Below, piece by piece: positions 51,054 to 61,417 of a stretch of DNA of 64,000 bases. A program made the position numbers and the translations under genes. Below the pieces are notes generated by a model, which ran no database searches, had not been told where the DNA came from, and saw nothing but the letters and a program-made list of their open reading frames with translations. Positions within the stretch are counted from its first letter, which is position 1; each line of letters opens with the position of its first letter. Source of the DNA: Marilutibacter chinensis (GTDB lineage Bacteria > Pseudomonadota > Gammaproteobacteria > Xanthomonadales > Xanthomonadaceae); NCBI RefSeq assembly GCF_021725675.1, contig NZ_JAKJPO010000001.1, forward strand, positions 310,001-374,000, given 5' to 3'.

Positions 51054-51329
51054 CTACTCCTCGGCACCGCCTTCAGTCTCGCGCTGCTTGCGATGCGTGG
51101 TGCAGTTGTCCACGACACGCCGCAGAGCGCGTGCGTGGTTGCCAGGGTTCTTCGGCGTGCTCCATACGCTAGTGATGCAGAACTCGGCGCAGCGACACTC
51201 CTCATCGTTGTACGGGCAATAAATCCGCCCCCAGGCGTGGCTGCCGCCGACTTCGACGCGCCAACCCTGCCCTTCGGCGTGCCTGAGAGCTTCCTCGACC
51301 TCCTTCTTCGGATGAGAGGGACGGGCCAT
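51054..51329 (-). CDS. HicA-like small protein with cysteine-rich patch
   Basis: Protein of 91 residues. HPKKEVEEALRHAEGQGWRVE and GGSHAWGRIYCP resemble the dsRNA-binding-like fold of HicA toxins, in which a conserved His of the GSH motif cleaves RNA. It has an added Cys patch (CPYNDEECRCAEFC) that may bind metal. It precedes the HTH gene, so the pair looks like a toxin-antitoxin-type module beside the integrase. Function is unproven. Confidence 0.72.
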   Translation of the reverse strand: MARPSHPKKEVEEALRHAEGQGWRVEVGGSHAWGRIYCPYNDEECRCAEFCITSVWSTPKNPGNHARALRRVVDNCTTHRKQRETEGGAEE

Positions 51330-51390
51330 CAGTGGTCTCCAGTATCGGGGTGACGGCCATGGTTGTCAAGTGACAACCATGGCCGTCGTT

Positions 51391-52650
51391 TCAGACTGTC
51401 GCGCTCAACACCGGCACGACCACATGCTCCGGCATCAGCCTCGGCACGTAGGTCAGCCCGTCGATCCAGGCATCGACCATGTTGGCCCACTCCTGCAGCA
51501 TGTGACGCCGCTGCTCGGCGTACTCGGCCTTGTTGTAGACCGAGCGCGAGGAGCGCCCGCTTTCCTCATGCGCCAGGCACTTCTCGATCCAGTCGCGGTT
51601 GAAGCCCACCTCGTTCAGCAGCGTCGAGCCGGTGCGACGCAGATCGTGCACGGTGAACGGTTCCAGCGGCAGGCCAGCGGCCTTGGCCCGCTCTGCCACG
51701 ATCTGCGTGACCCGGTTCAAGGTCGCATGGGACATGCAGCGGTCGGAGTCGTAGCGCGACGGCAGCACGAATTTGGAGCCGGCTGCGCAGGTATGCAGCG
51801 CCACGAAGATGTCGAGCGCCTGGCGCGACAGATAGACCACGTGCGGATTGCGCCCCTTCATGCGTTGCTTCGGGATCGTCCAGGTCGCGCTCTCAAAATC
51901 GACCTCGTCCCAGGTGGCCTCGATCAGCTCGCTCTTGCGCACCAGCGTCAGGACGATCATCCGCAACGCCAGCCGGATGGTCGGATAGGTGGCCACCGAC
52001 TCCATCTGCCGCGACATCAACCGGATCTCCAGCGGTGACAAGGCACGATCCTTCGGCACGAAGGTCGCAATCGACGCCGCGCCCACGTCGTCGGCCGGGT
52101 TGTCCACCTTCTCGCCGTGCAGGATGGCGAAGGCGTAGACCTGCTTCACGATGTCGCGGATGTGGACCGCGGTGGCAGGCGCGCCACGCGCCTTCACCTT
52201 GTTGCAGAGGGCGCGCAGGTCATCGGCCGCGATTTCGTTGAGCTGCCGGTTCTGGAACGCCGGCAGGATGTCCCGATCGATGATGCTCTTGCGCATCGCC
52301 TTCGTGCTGTCGGCCATCCGGGCGCCCGCCAGCCACTTTTCGGTCATGTCGCCAAAGGTCTTTGCGGCGGTCAGCCGGCGCTTCTCGCGCTGCTTCTCCA
52401 GTGCGGGGGACTTACCCTGGGCGACGGCCTTCTTGGCGTCAATCAGCTTTTCGCGGGCCAGGGCCAGCGAGATGCCTGCCGGCCCGTAGCGACCGATGGT
52501 CAGCGTCTCACGGCGGCCGTTGAGACGGTAATCGTAGCGGAAGGTGACGGTACCGACGGGCGATACCGTCACGTACATGCCGTCGCGGTCAAAAGCCTTA
52601 TAAGTCTTGGGCTTAGGCTTGAGATTGCGCAGTGCGGTGTCGGTAAGCAT
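51391..52650 (-). CDS. int: Site-specific tyrosine integrase
   Basis: P4-type tyrosine recombinase of 419 residues that integrates and excises the element. The N-terminal DUF4102-like arm-binding domain (MLTDTALRNLKPKPKTYKAF), the core-binding domain, and the catalytic domain follow in order. Catalytic residues are seen in LVRKSELIEATWDEV (Arg), HDLRRTG (His, Arg), LAHEESGRSSRSVYNK (His, Tyr). The gene runs away from guaA, with its promoter and repeats in the 300 bases next to the attachment site. Confidence 0.94.
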   Translation of the reverse strand: MLTDTALRNLKPKPKTYKAFDRDGMYVTVSPVGTVTFRYDYRLNGRRETLTIGRYGPAGISLALAREKLIDAKKAVAQGKSPALEKQREKRRLTAAKTFGDMTEKWLAGARMADSTKAMRKSIIDRDILPAFQNRQLNEIAADDLRALCNKVKARGAPATAVHIRDIVKQVYAFAILHGEKVDNPADDVGAASIATFVPKDRALSPLEIRLMSRQMESVATYPTIRLALRMIVLTLVRKSELIEATWDEVDFESATWTIPKQRMKGRNPHVVYLSRQALDIFVALHTCAAGSKFVLPSRYDSDRCMSHATLNRVTQIVAERAKAAGLPLEPFTVHDLRRTGSTLLNEVGFNRDWIEKCLAHEESGRSSRSVYNKAEYAEQRRHMLQEWANMVDAWIDGLTYVPRLMPEHVVVPVLSATV

Positions 52651-52951
52651 CGAGGTTTTTCCTCCTGTTCGTGACGGCTTTTACCGTCAGGGGCCAGGAG
52701 ACCTGCTGATGCTCGGAAAGCCGCATGAAACAAGCTTTCCCGAGGAGACTTTTACCGTCAAAGACCGGTTTAGTCTGGATAGTAAACGGGAGGGTCTTAA
52801 TCCGGTCCCCGATTCGTACCGTCAGTTCTACCGCCAACCTGTTCTGCTGGCCGGCGATAGACATCGATAGCTGCCGTGACGTATTTCTTTCTAAATCAAC
52901 ACGTTATGACAGATTTTCGATAGCTGACGATAGTCCCCGAAGGACCTGATT
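52651..52951. other. Integrase promoter and attachment region at guaA 3' end
   Basis: The 301 bases between the integrase and guaA have no gene. TACCGTCA occurs at 52682-52689, 52753-52760 and 52817-52824. The first is part of an inverted repeat TGACGG/CCGTCA (52672-52689). More copies lie inside the start of int. CGATAGCTG occurs twice (52865-52873 and 52918-52926). The last 15 bases of guaA are the likely core site (att), which should recur at the far end outside the window. Confidence 0.6.
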
Positions 52952-54517
<1,566 letters not shown>

Positions 54518-54546
54518 CGGGCGCCCCAGGGTTTCAGTAGTGCGGT

Positions 54547-55191
54547 TCAGAAGTTCGGTTCAGGCAGTTGCAGCGTCTGCGCCATCGCCGCCGACAGCGC
54601 CTCGTAGCCGGCCTGCTGCGCCGGCACATCGGCGGACCAGTGCATGGACAGCAGCGCCGAACACGGCAGCGCGTCGCGGTCGCAGTCGCCATCGAGCGGC
54701 CACAGCGCCACCTGCCGGCGCAGACCGTGCGAGTGTGTTTCCCTGGGCTCCCTGCGCAGCGCGATCAGGTTGGAAACCCGACCTTGAACGGCGTCCCGCC
54801 GCCCTTCGATCCATAACAAGTAACGCAGCTGGTCCTGCTGCGGCCAATCTGCCTGGCCCAGCTCCAATGCCGCGGCGACTTCGGCGATCTCGTCCCAGCG
54901 GTCATTCGGGAACCGCAGAGAGGGCAGGCAGCGCACGTCGACGACAACGCCCTGCCCGGATTCCTGCGCCAGTCGCCAGTGGTCCGAGTGCAGTTGCCTG
55001 GATCGCCATCCGGCGGGCAGCCCGAAAGCAGCGCCACAGACCTCCACCTGCGTCCATGGCGCGGACGTGGCTGCTGCGGCGGCAGGTCCCGGCAACGGTC
55101 CAGTCGTTTGCGGCATGCTGCAGCCACCGGCCAGTATCGCCAGCGCCACCGCACAGCCGGCCAACCCGCGAATCGCCACCGGGGCGCGCAT
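54547..55191 (-). CDS. Putative lipoprotein in the gua operon
   Basis: Protein of 214 residues with signal peptide and lipobox ([12 protein letters not shown]). The mature part contains [17 protein letters not shown] and no known domain. The ATG at 55191 is used; a longer frame overlaps guaB. It lies 13 bases after the guaB stop and 29 bases before guaA, so it is likely cotranscribed. Function unknown. Confidence 0.72.
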   Translation of the reverse strand: MRAPVAIRGLAGCAVALAILAGGCSMPQTTGPLPGPAAAAATSAPWTQVEVCGAAFGLPAGWRSRQLHSDHWRLAQESGQGVVVDVRCLPSLRFPNDRWDEIAEVAAALELGQADWPQQDQLRYLLWIEGRRDAVQGRVSNLIALRREPRETHSHGLRRQVALWPLDGDCDRDALPCSALLSMHWSADVPAQQAGYEALSAAMAQTLQLPEPNF

Positions 55192-55204
55192 CGCCTGCCC
55201 GGCC

Positions 55205-56662
55205 TCAGCCGGCGCGGTAGTTCGGCGGCTCCTTGGTGATCTGCACGTCGTGGACATGGCTCTCGCGGCTGCCGGCATTGGTCACGCGGACGAAGCTGGG
55301 CCGGGTGCGCATCTCCTCGATCGTCGCGCAGCCCACGTAGCCCATCGTCGCGCGCAGTCCGCCGACCAGCTGATGGACCACGTTGCCGAGCGGACCGCGG
55401 TACGGCACCCGGCCTTCGATGCCTTCCGGCACCAGCTTGTCGGCATCCGATGCGTCCTGGAAGTAGCGGTCCTTGGACCCCTGTTCCATCGCGCCGAGGC
55501 TGCCCATGCCGCGGTAGCTCTTGTAGCTGCGGCCCTGGAACAGTTCGACTTCGCCCGGCGCCTCCTCGGTGCCGGCGAACAGGCCGCCGATCATCACGCT
55601 GGACGCGCCGGCGACGATCGCCTTGCCGATGTCGCCGGAGTAGCGGATGCCGCCGTCGGCGATCAGCGGGATGCGGTCCTGCAACGCCTCGGCGACCATC
55701 GCCACCGCGGTGACCTGCGGCACGCCGACGCCTGCGACGATGCGGGTGGTGCAGATCGAGCCCGGGCCGACGCCGACCTTGACCGCATCGGCGCCATGGT
55801 CCATCAACGCCAGCGCGGCGTCGCCGGTGACGATGTTGCCGCCGATCACCTGCAACTGCGGGAACGTCTTCTTGACCCAGCGGATGCGATCGAGCACGCC
55901 CTGCGAATGGCCGTGCGCGGTATCCACCACCACCACGTCCACGCCGGCGGCGGCCAACGCTTCGACACGGGCCTCGGTGTCGCCGCCAACGCCGACCGCG
56001 GCGCCGACCAGCAGCCGTTCACTGCTGTCGTAGGCGGCGTTCGGATTGTCGCGTTTCTTCTGGATGTCCTTGACCGTGATCAGGCCGCGCAGCTGGAAGC
56101 CGTCGTTGACCACCAGCACCTTCTCGATGCGGTGCTTGTGCAGCAGCTCCAGGACCTCCTCGTCGGAAGCGCCCTCGGCTACCGTCACCAGGCGATCCTT
56201 CTTGGTCATGATGTGACGGACCGGATCGTCGAGTTTCTTCTCGAAGCGCATGTCGCGACTGGTGACGATGCCGACCAGTTGGCCGCCGTCGACCACCGGT
56301 ACGCCGGAGATGTTGCGGGCGCGGGTCAGCTTGAGCACTTCGCCGATCGTGGTTTCCGGGCCGACGGTGAACGGCTCCTTGATCACGCCCGCCTCGAACT
56401 TCTTGACCTGGGCGACCTGCGCGGCCTGGGCTTCCGCGCTCATGTTCTTGTGGATGATGCTGATGCCGCCGAGCTGCGCCATCGCGATCGCGAGGCGGGC
56501 CTCGCTGACGGTGTCCATCGCCGCCGAGAGGATCGGCAGGCGGATGCCGAGGTCGCGGGTGAGGCGGGTCGAGAGGGAAACGTCCTTCGGCAGGACGGTC
56601 GAATGCGCCGGAACGAGCGATACGTCGTCGTAGGTGAGCGCTTCAGCCTGGATGCGCAGCAT
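55205..56662 (-). CDS. guaB: IMP dehydrogenase
   Basis: Oxidises IMP to XMP with NAD, the step before GuaA; 485 residues, full length. The (beta/alpha)8 barrel is interrupted by two CBS domains (about 95-205). The catalytic loop reads [13 protein letters not shown] with the active-site Cys, and the flap includes [10 protein letters not shown]. Start [14 protein letters not shown] is the canonical N-terminus. With the lipoprotein gene and guaA it forms the guanine operon on the minus strand. Confidence 0.98.
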   Translation of the reverse strand: MLRIQAEALTYDDVSLVPAHSTVLPKDVSLSTRLTRDLGIRLPILSAAMDTVSEARLAIAMAQLGGISIIHKNMSAEAQAAQVAQVKKFEAGVIKEPFTVGPETTIGEVLKLTRARNISGVPVVDGGQLVGIVTSRDMRFEKKLDDPVRHIMTKKDRLVTVAEGASDEEVLELLHKHRIEKVLVVNDGFQLRGLITVKDIQKKRDNPNAAYDSSERLLVGAAVGVGGDTEARVEALAAAGVDVVVVDTAHGHSQGVLDRIRWVKKTFPQLQVIGGNIVTGDAALALMDHGADAVKVGVGPGSICTTRIVAGVGVPQVTAVAMVAEALQDRIPLIADGGIRYSGDIGKAIVAGASSVMIGGLFAGTEEAPGEVELFQGRSYKSYRGMGSLGAMEQGSKDRYFQDASDADKLVPEGIEGRVPYRGPLGNVVHQLVGGLRATMGYVGCATIEEMRTRPSFVRVTNAGSRESHVHDVQITKEPPNYRAG

Positions 56663-56778
56663 GGGCGGGCCCGGGGAGGATGAAGCGCGTCATTGTAACC
56701 TGTCCGGGCCCCTGGACGTCCTCCCGGATGCTGAATTCCGTGTTCCGCCGGCGGGACGATCCAGCGACCGGAAGATCC

Positions 56779-56802
56779 GCAGGAGCGGCGTGAGCCGCGA
56801 TG
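56779..56802 (+). repeat. REP-like palindromic element
   Basis: A short GC palindrome-type element (GGAGCGGCGTGAGCCGCGATG near 56779-56802) in the guaB-folD gap. It belongs to the same family as the inverted pair at 63379-63449. Such dispersed repeats are common between genes in Xanthomonadaceae genomes. Confidence 0.6.
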
Positions 56803-56837
56803 AAGCCTTCCGATGGGAAGTCCGCCGTGGCCTACGC

Positions 56838-57737
56838 CTACCCGGCCGCTTCCGCCGCCTCGAGCGTGTTCTGCATCAGCGTGGCGACCGTCATCGGCCC
56901 CACCCCGCCCGGTACCGGCGTGATCCAGCTGGCCCGCTTCGCTGCCTCGGCGAAACCGACGTCGCCCACCAGACGGCCGTCGTCCAGGCGGTTGATGCCG
57001 ACATCGATGACCACCGCGCCGGGCTTGACCCATTCGCCCGGGACAAGGCCGGGCCGGCCGACCGCGACGACCAGGATGTCGGCGCCGCGCACCGACGCCT
57101 CGAGCACCTCCGGCGGGGTGAACTTGTGGCAGCTGGTCACCGTGCAGCCGGCGATCAGCAGCTCCAGCGCCATCGGCCGGCCGACATGGTTGGAGACCCC
57201 CACGATGGTTGCGCTCTGCCCGCGCACCGGACGATCGGTATAGGCCAGCAGCGTGGTGATGCCGCGCGGCGTGCATGGACGCAGGCCGAACTGGCGCAGG
57301 GCGAGATGGCCGACGTTCTCCGGATGGAAACCGTCGACGTCCTTGCGCGGATCGATGCGCTTGATCAGCGCGCTGGCGTCGCGACGGTCGGGCAGCGGCA
57401 ACTGCAGCAGGATGCCGTGGATCTGCGGGTCGGCGTTGAGGCGGTCGATCAGCGCCAGCAAATCGGCATCGGACGTGTCCGCCGGCAGGTCGAAATCGAC
57501 CGCGCGGATGCCGACCTTTTCCGCCGCCCGGCGCTTGTTGCGCACGTAGACCGCCGAAGCGGGGTCGTCGCCGACCAGCACCACCGCCAGCCCCGGACGG
57601 CTCCTGCCGGCTGCCAGTCGGGCATCGACCTGGGCCTTGAGTGAGTCGAGCAGGTCCTCGGCGATGCGCCTGCCGTCGAGGATCTTTGCTTTTCCGCCCG
57701 GCCCGGGGGCTGGCAGGGGGAGCTGGGGTTCGGTCAT
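56838..57737 (-). CDS. folD: Bifunctional methylene-THF dehydrogenase/cyclohydrolase
   Basis: One-carbon enzyme of 299 residues making 10-formyl-THF for purine and fMet synthesis. The key catalytic region is [14 protein letters not shown] (Lys in the Y-x-x-x-K motif), and the family signature [15 protein letters not shown] and NVGHL follow. The NADP-binding region reads [16 protein letters not shown]-terminal extension [12 protein letters not shown] lengthens it a little beyond the usual 285. The gene is divergent from DUF1244. Confidence 0.97.
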   Translation of the reverse strand: MTEPQLPLPAPGPGGKAKILDGRRIAEDLLDSLKAQVDARLAAGRSRPGLAVVLVGDDPASAVYVRNKRRAAEKVGIRAVDFDLPADTSDADLLALIDRLNADPQIHGILLQLPLPDRRDASALIKRIDPRKDVDGFHPENVGHLALRQFGLRPCTPRGITTLLAYTDRPVRGQSATIVGVSNHVGRPMALELLIAGCTVTSCHKFTPPEVLEASVRGADILVVAVGRPGLVPGEWVKPGAVVIDVGINRLDDGRLVGDVGFAEAAKRASWITPVPGGVGPMTVATLMQNTLEAAEAAG

Positions 57738-57832
57738 GCGGTTTCCGGAGGGCTGCGCTACAGTCGGAGCCGCGCATTATCCCCCATCCGGCCGCACCGG
57801 GCGGCCCGCAGCACGCAACTCGTCATCGAGCC

Positions 57833-58141
57833 ATGAACGAATCCGATCACGAAACCCTCCATATCGAGGCCGCCGTCTTCCGCCGCCTGCGCGATCACCT
57901 GATCCAGACCCGTCCCGACGTGCAGAACATCGACCTGATGATTCTCGCCGGTTTCTGCCGCAACTGCCTGTCCGACTGGTATCGCGAGGCCGCCGAGGCG
58001 CGCGGCATCACGATGACCAGGGACGAGGCCCGCGAGGCGGTCTACGGCGAACCGTTCGCCGACTGGAAGGCCAGGTACCAGAAGGAAGCCACGCCCGAGC
58101 AACTGGCCGCGTTCGAGGCCGCGCGCCGGCAGCACGGTTGA
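57833..58141 (+). CDS. DUF1244 protein
   Basis: Small protein of 102 residues. The family signature is clear in VFRRLRDHLIQTRPDVQNIDLM and LAGFCRNCLSDWYREAA, with the two cysteines. It is a helical protein conserved in Proteobacteria, and its role is unknown. The ATG at 57833 follows a CGAG-type site. Its stop overlaps the likely TTG or lies 20 bases before the GTG start of the next gene. Confidence 0.9.
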   Translation: MNESDHETLHIEAAVFRRLRDHLIQTRPDVQNIDLMILAGFCRNCLSDWYREAAEARGITMTRDEAREAVYGEPFADWKARYQKEATPEQLAAFEAARRQHG

Positions 58142-58161
58142 ACGACGCCGGACGGCACCCG

Positions 58162-59055
58162 GTGGCGACGCATCCTCCGGGCGTTACCCGCGCGACCCGC
58201 CACTCCGCGGACCGACAGCGGACGGCGGCACGGCGTGGAACGTGGGCCATCGTTCTCGGGCTGCTGGCTTTGGTGGTGCTCGGCTACGCCGCGATCTGCG
58301 GCTTCATGTACGTGACGCAGCGCGATCTGCTGTATTTCCCGCAGTTCACCCGGGTGGCGCCGGAACAGGCCGACTTCGAGCTCGCCGGCGCACCCGTCGC
58401 AGAACCCGGGTCGCCGCAAGCGACGCTGCGCGGCTGGCGTCTCAATCCCGATCGCCGACACGCCCTGCTCTATTTCGGCGGAAACGCCGAAGCGGTCCAT
58501 CACAATCGCGAGACCTTCCGCGAGTGGTTCCCTGATCACACCGTCTACCTGCTCGCGTACCGCGGCTATGGCGCCAGCGACGGCACCCCGTCGGAGAAGG
58601 CGCTGGTTGCCGATGCGCTGGCCCTGCACGACTTCGTCGCCACGCGGCACGAGACCGTGGACGTGGTCGGCCGCAGCCTCGGCAGCGGCGTCGCCGCGCA
58701 ACTGGCGGCACGGCGGCCGGTCCGGCGCCTGGCCCTGGTCACGCCGTTCGACAGCCTGGCGGCGGTCGCGCGGGCGCACTATCCGTGGCTGCCGGTCGAC
58801 ATGCTGATGCACGACCGCTTCGACTCGGCCCGGCACCTGGGTGGCTACAGCGGAGAGGTGCTGGTGGTGCAGGCCGGGAACGACGAGGTGATCCCCGCCG
58901 CACATACCCTCCGCCTGATCGAAGCGCTGCCGCGGTCACCGCAGGTCGTGACGTTGGACGATGCCCGCCACAACGGCTTCGACGCGCGTCCGGAATATCG
59001 CCATGCCCTGCGCGGGTTCGTCGCGCCCCCGGGTGGCCACGACAGCACCCGCTGA
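58162..59055 (+). CDS. Membrane-anchored alpha/beta hydrolase
   Basis: Hydrolase of about 297 residues. A membrane helix near the N-terminus (IVLGLLALVVLGYAAICGFM) is followed by a cytoplasm- or periplasm-facing domain with the nucleophile elbow VVGRSLGSGVA, an Asp (AGNDEVIP) and a His (ARHNGFD). No ATG precedes the helix; the GTG at 58162 is used, but a TTG at 58138 is in frame too. It resembles the BEM46/YfhR-like family. Substrate unknown. Confidence 0.82.
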   Translation: MATHPPGVTRATRHSADRQRTAARRGTWAIVLGLLALVVLGYAAICGFMYVTQRDLLYFPQFTRVAPEQADFELAGAPVAEPGSPQATLRGWRLNPDRRHALLYFGGNAEAVHHNRETFREWFPDHTVYLLAYRGYGASDGTPSEKALVADALALHDFVATRHETVDVVGRSLGSGVAAQLAARRPVRRLALVTPFDSLAAVARAHYPWLPVDMLMHDRFDSARHLGGYSGEVLVVQAGNDEVIPAAHTLRLIEALPRSPQVVTLDDARHNGFDARPEYRHALRGFVAPPGGHDSTR

Positions 59056-59073
59056 GCTCCTGCCGCGGGCCGC

Positions 59074-60084
59074 TCAAGGGCTGGGCGGCGGTGGACAGCG
59101 CGGCACGCCCGATCCAACCACGCAATGCACGCAGCATCGCTGCGCCGGAGGGGCCTGCGGCCCGGCCGGGATGGTCGGTGGCGGACTCATCGACAGCCCC
59201 GGCTTGAGCTTCAGCAACGCGACCCAGTGCTGGTTGTTGAAGCTGCAGGCCCTGGCATTGTCTGGCCTGCAGCCGATGTTGCGCCCCTGCGGCAGGTTCC
59301 AGAAGCGTCCGGCACGGTTGATCGGCAGGATCCGCATCGTCACTCCCTGCAATATGTTGCCGCCCACCAGGTAGGCGCGCCCGTCACCGTCGCCATTGGC
59401 GTCCACCACCACGTCGCAGTGCATCGCCAGCGCGCCGGAGCCGTTCCTGTCGAGCCAGTCGACCAGCGTCGTGTGATCGGCCACCGCAGAGGCACCACGG
59501 ACGAAGCACAGCAGGTCGCCATCGGCGGGCTCCGTGGCCAGCGGATCGGCGATCAGGAACGGGCTGCCGCCAGGGTCTCGGTGGGCGTGGCGTACGTAGT
59601 CGATGTGGCTGGGCGAGGCGCCGAATCCGGGCACGCCCGACTGCACCATCACGTAGGACACGAAGGCGGCCGACCATGGCGTGTCGATCAGGAAACCGCG
59701 GCAGTTCGGCGATGCGTAGCTGTCGTTGGTGACGTATTCGCAGGTGCTGGCTCCCGGCCGCTGCGCGACCTCGCCGAGCAGACCGCTGCCGCGCCAGTAG
59801 TCGACCACGCGCTTCCAGGCCGGAGTGGCGCCATCGCCAAGGAGCCCGGTCTCCATCTCGGCGACGGTGGTGCTGGCCAGATGGCCGTCGATGTCGAGGA
59901 ACGGCTCGTACCAGAGCCGGTGCTCGCGGCAGGCGACGGCCGAGATCCGCGACGCCAGATCGCGGGCCTGCAGCGGGTCCTTGCCTCCGCACCCGCCGGC
60001 GGTCGCCGTGCCGGATGTCGCCAGCCACAGCGTCGATGCCATGCCAAGCGACGCCAGCGCACCTGCGAAGCCACGGATGTGCAT
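59074..60084 (-). CDS. DUF2272-domain secreted protein
   Basis: Protein of 336 residues with a signal peptide (cleavage near TSGTATAGG). The DUF2272 region is recognisable in DTPWSAAFVSYVMVQSGVPGF, with a possible catalytic His/Asp set in SHIDYVRHA and DHTTLVDW, an NlpC/P60-like fold by analogy. C-terminal Pro-rich tail with Cys. The ATG at 60084 is used; much longer frames are not real. Possibly a periplasmic cell-wall enzyme. Confidence 0.78.
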   Translation of the reverse strand: MHIRGFAGALASLGMASTLWLATSGTATAGGCGGKDPLQARDLASRISAVACREHRLWYEPFLDIDGHLASTTVAEMETGLLGDGATPAWKRVVDYWRGSGLLGEVAQRPGASTCEYVTNDSYASPNCRGFLIDTPWSAAFVSYVMVQSGVPGFGASPSHIDYVRHAHRDPGGSPFLIADPLATEPADGDLLCFVRGASAVADHTTLVDWLDRNGSGALAMHCDVVVDANGDGDGRAYLVGGNILQGVTMRILPINRAGRFWNLPQGRNIGCRPDNARACSFNNQHWVALLKLKPGLSMSPPPTIPAGPQAPPAQRCCVHCVVGSGVPRCPPPPSP

Positions 60085-60170
60085 GCCCGATTCCCCGGTC
60101 GTGAGAGCCCGATCAATGTTCCAGAGCCGATGTCGCGACCGGGTGAGCAACGCCGGTCCCGGCGGACGCT

Positions 60171-61298
60171 TCAGGCGCCGGCGCAGAATGCCGCGTAGTC
60201 GATATAGCCGGGAAATTCGCGGTCCGGCGCGCAGACCGGGCAATCCGGATCGGCCGAGAGCCGGGTCTCGCGGAATCGCATCGCGAGTGCATCGAAATGC
60301 AGCAGCCGTCCGCTCAAGGGCTGCCCCAGACCGAGCACGAGCTTGATCGCCTCGGTCGCCTGCAGCAGGCCGATCACCCCCGGCAGGACACCGAGTACGC
60401 CGGCCTCGGCGCAATTGGGCGCGGCCTCGGGCGGCGGCGGTTCCGGGAACAGGCAGCGATAGCATGGTGCCCGACCGCGTTGGCGCCCCGCATCGAACAC
60501 GCCGGCCTGGCCCTCGAAACGATGTACCGCGCCGTAGACCAACGGCTTGCCAAGCTTCACGCAGGCGTCGTTGAGCAGATAGCGGACGGGGAAATTGTCG
60601 GCACCGTCGATCACCACGTCGGCGTCGGCGATCAGTCGTTCGACATTGGCGGCGGTGATGCGCTCCGGGAACGCCTCGACCCGGACCCGTGGATTCAACG
60701 CCGACAATGCGATCCGCGCCGACTCGACCTTGGCCACGCCGATCCGGGCGTCGCTGTGGAGGATCTGCCGCTGCAGATTGCTGCGGTCGACCACGTCGTC
60801 GTCGGCCAGCACGAGAGTGCCGACGCCGGCCGCGGCCAGATAGTAGGCCGCAGGCGATCCGAGCCCGCCGGCGCCAACCATTGCGATCCGTGCGGCCTGC
60901 AGACGTCGCTGGCCGGGCTCGCCGATCTCGGGCAGGCGCAGGTGACGCGAGTAGCGGTCGTAGAAGTCGGAGTCGCCGGCAGGCACCTCGACCGGCAATC
61001 CCTCGGCGATCCAGCGCTCGGTACCGCCCTCGACCGACGCGACCCGGACATAGCCGGCCCGGCACAGCGCCTCCGCCGCCTTCAGCGAACGCCCGCCGAC
61101 CTGGCAGATCAGCATCACCGGTGCCGCCGGATCCGGCAGCACCGCGGCCGGGTCCGATTCCAGCTCGCCGCGGGCGATGCCGAGCGCTCCTTCGGCATGG
61201 CCGGTCGCGCGCTCGTGCGCCTCGCGCACGTCGATCAGGACGGTGCCGTCACGGAGTCGCTGCAGAGCCTGCGCAGGAGTGAGGTGTTCGATGTCCAT
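60171..61298 (-). CDS. moeB: Molybdopterin-synthase adenylyltransferase with rhodanese domain
   Basis: Activates the small subunit of molybdopterin synthase; 375 residues. An N-terminal rhodanese domain (about 1-105, active Cys in LICQVGGRS) precedes the E1-like MoeB domain (MVGAGGLGSPAAYYLAAAG, then DDVVDRSNLQRQ). Zinc cysteines are in CYRCLF and CPVCAP. The rhodanese-first order, also found in Xanthomonas MoeB as I recall, suggests built-in sulfur delivery. It is downstream of moeA and mobA. Confidence 0.94.
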   Translation of the reverse strand: MDIEHLTPAQALQRLRDGTVLIDVREAHERATGHAEGALGIARGELESDPAAVLPDPAAPVMLICQVGGRSLKAAEALCRAGYVRVASVEGGTERWIAEGLPVEVPAGDSDFYDRYSRHLRLPEIGEPGQRRLQAARIAMVGAGGLGSPAAYYLAAAGVGTLVLADDDVVDRSNLQRQILHSDARIGVAKVESARIALSALNPRVRVEAFPERITAANVERLIADADVVIDGADNFPVRYLLNDACVKLGKPLVYGAVHRFEGQAGVFDAGRQRGRAPCYRCLFPEPPPPEAAPNCAEAGVLGVLPGVIGLLQATEAIKLVLGLGQPLSGRLLHFDALAMRFRETRLSADPDCPVCAPDREFPGYIDYAAFCAGA

Positions 61299-61331
61299 GC
61301 GGCGATTATCGCGCCAATCGCCAGGAGCCGG

Positions 61332-61417
61332 GCCGCGGATTCACGCGGAAGAACACGGATACGGCAGGAGCAGGCTCAAAGCGCGCTCTCCGCATTCATC
61401 CGCGCGCATCCGTGGCT
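61332..61417 (-). repeat. Dispersed intergenic repeat, copy 1
   Basis: The moeB-moeA gap holds an inverted copy (61381-61417 on the minus strand) of the motif GCCACGGAT...CGGATGAA-GCGGA that also occurs at 62645-62680. A related half (ACGCGGAAGAACACGGAT) precedes it at about 61342. It is likely a genome-wide dispersed element. Confidence 0.55.
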
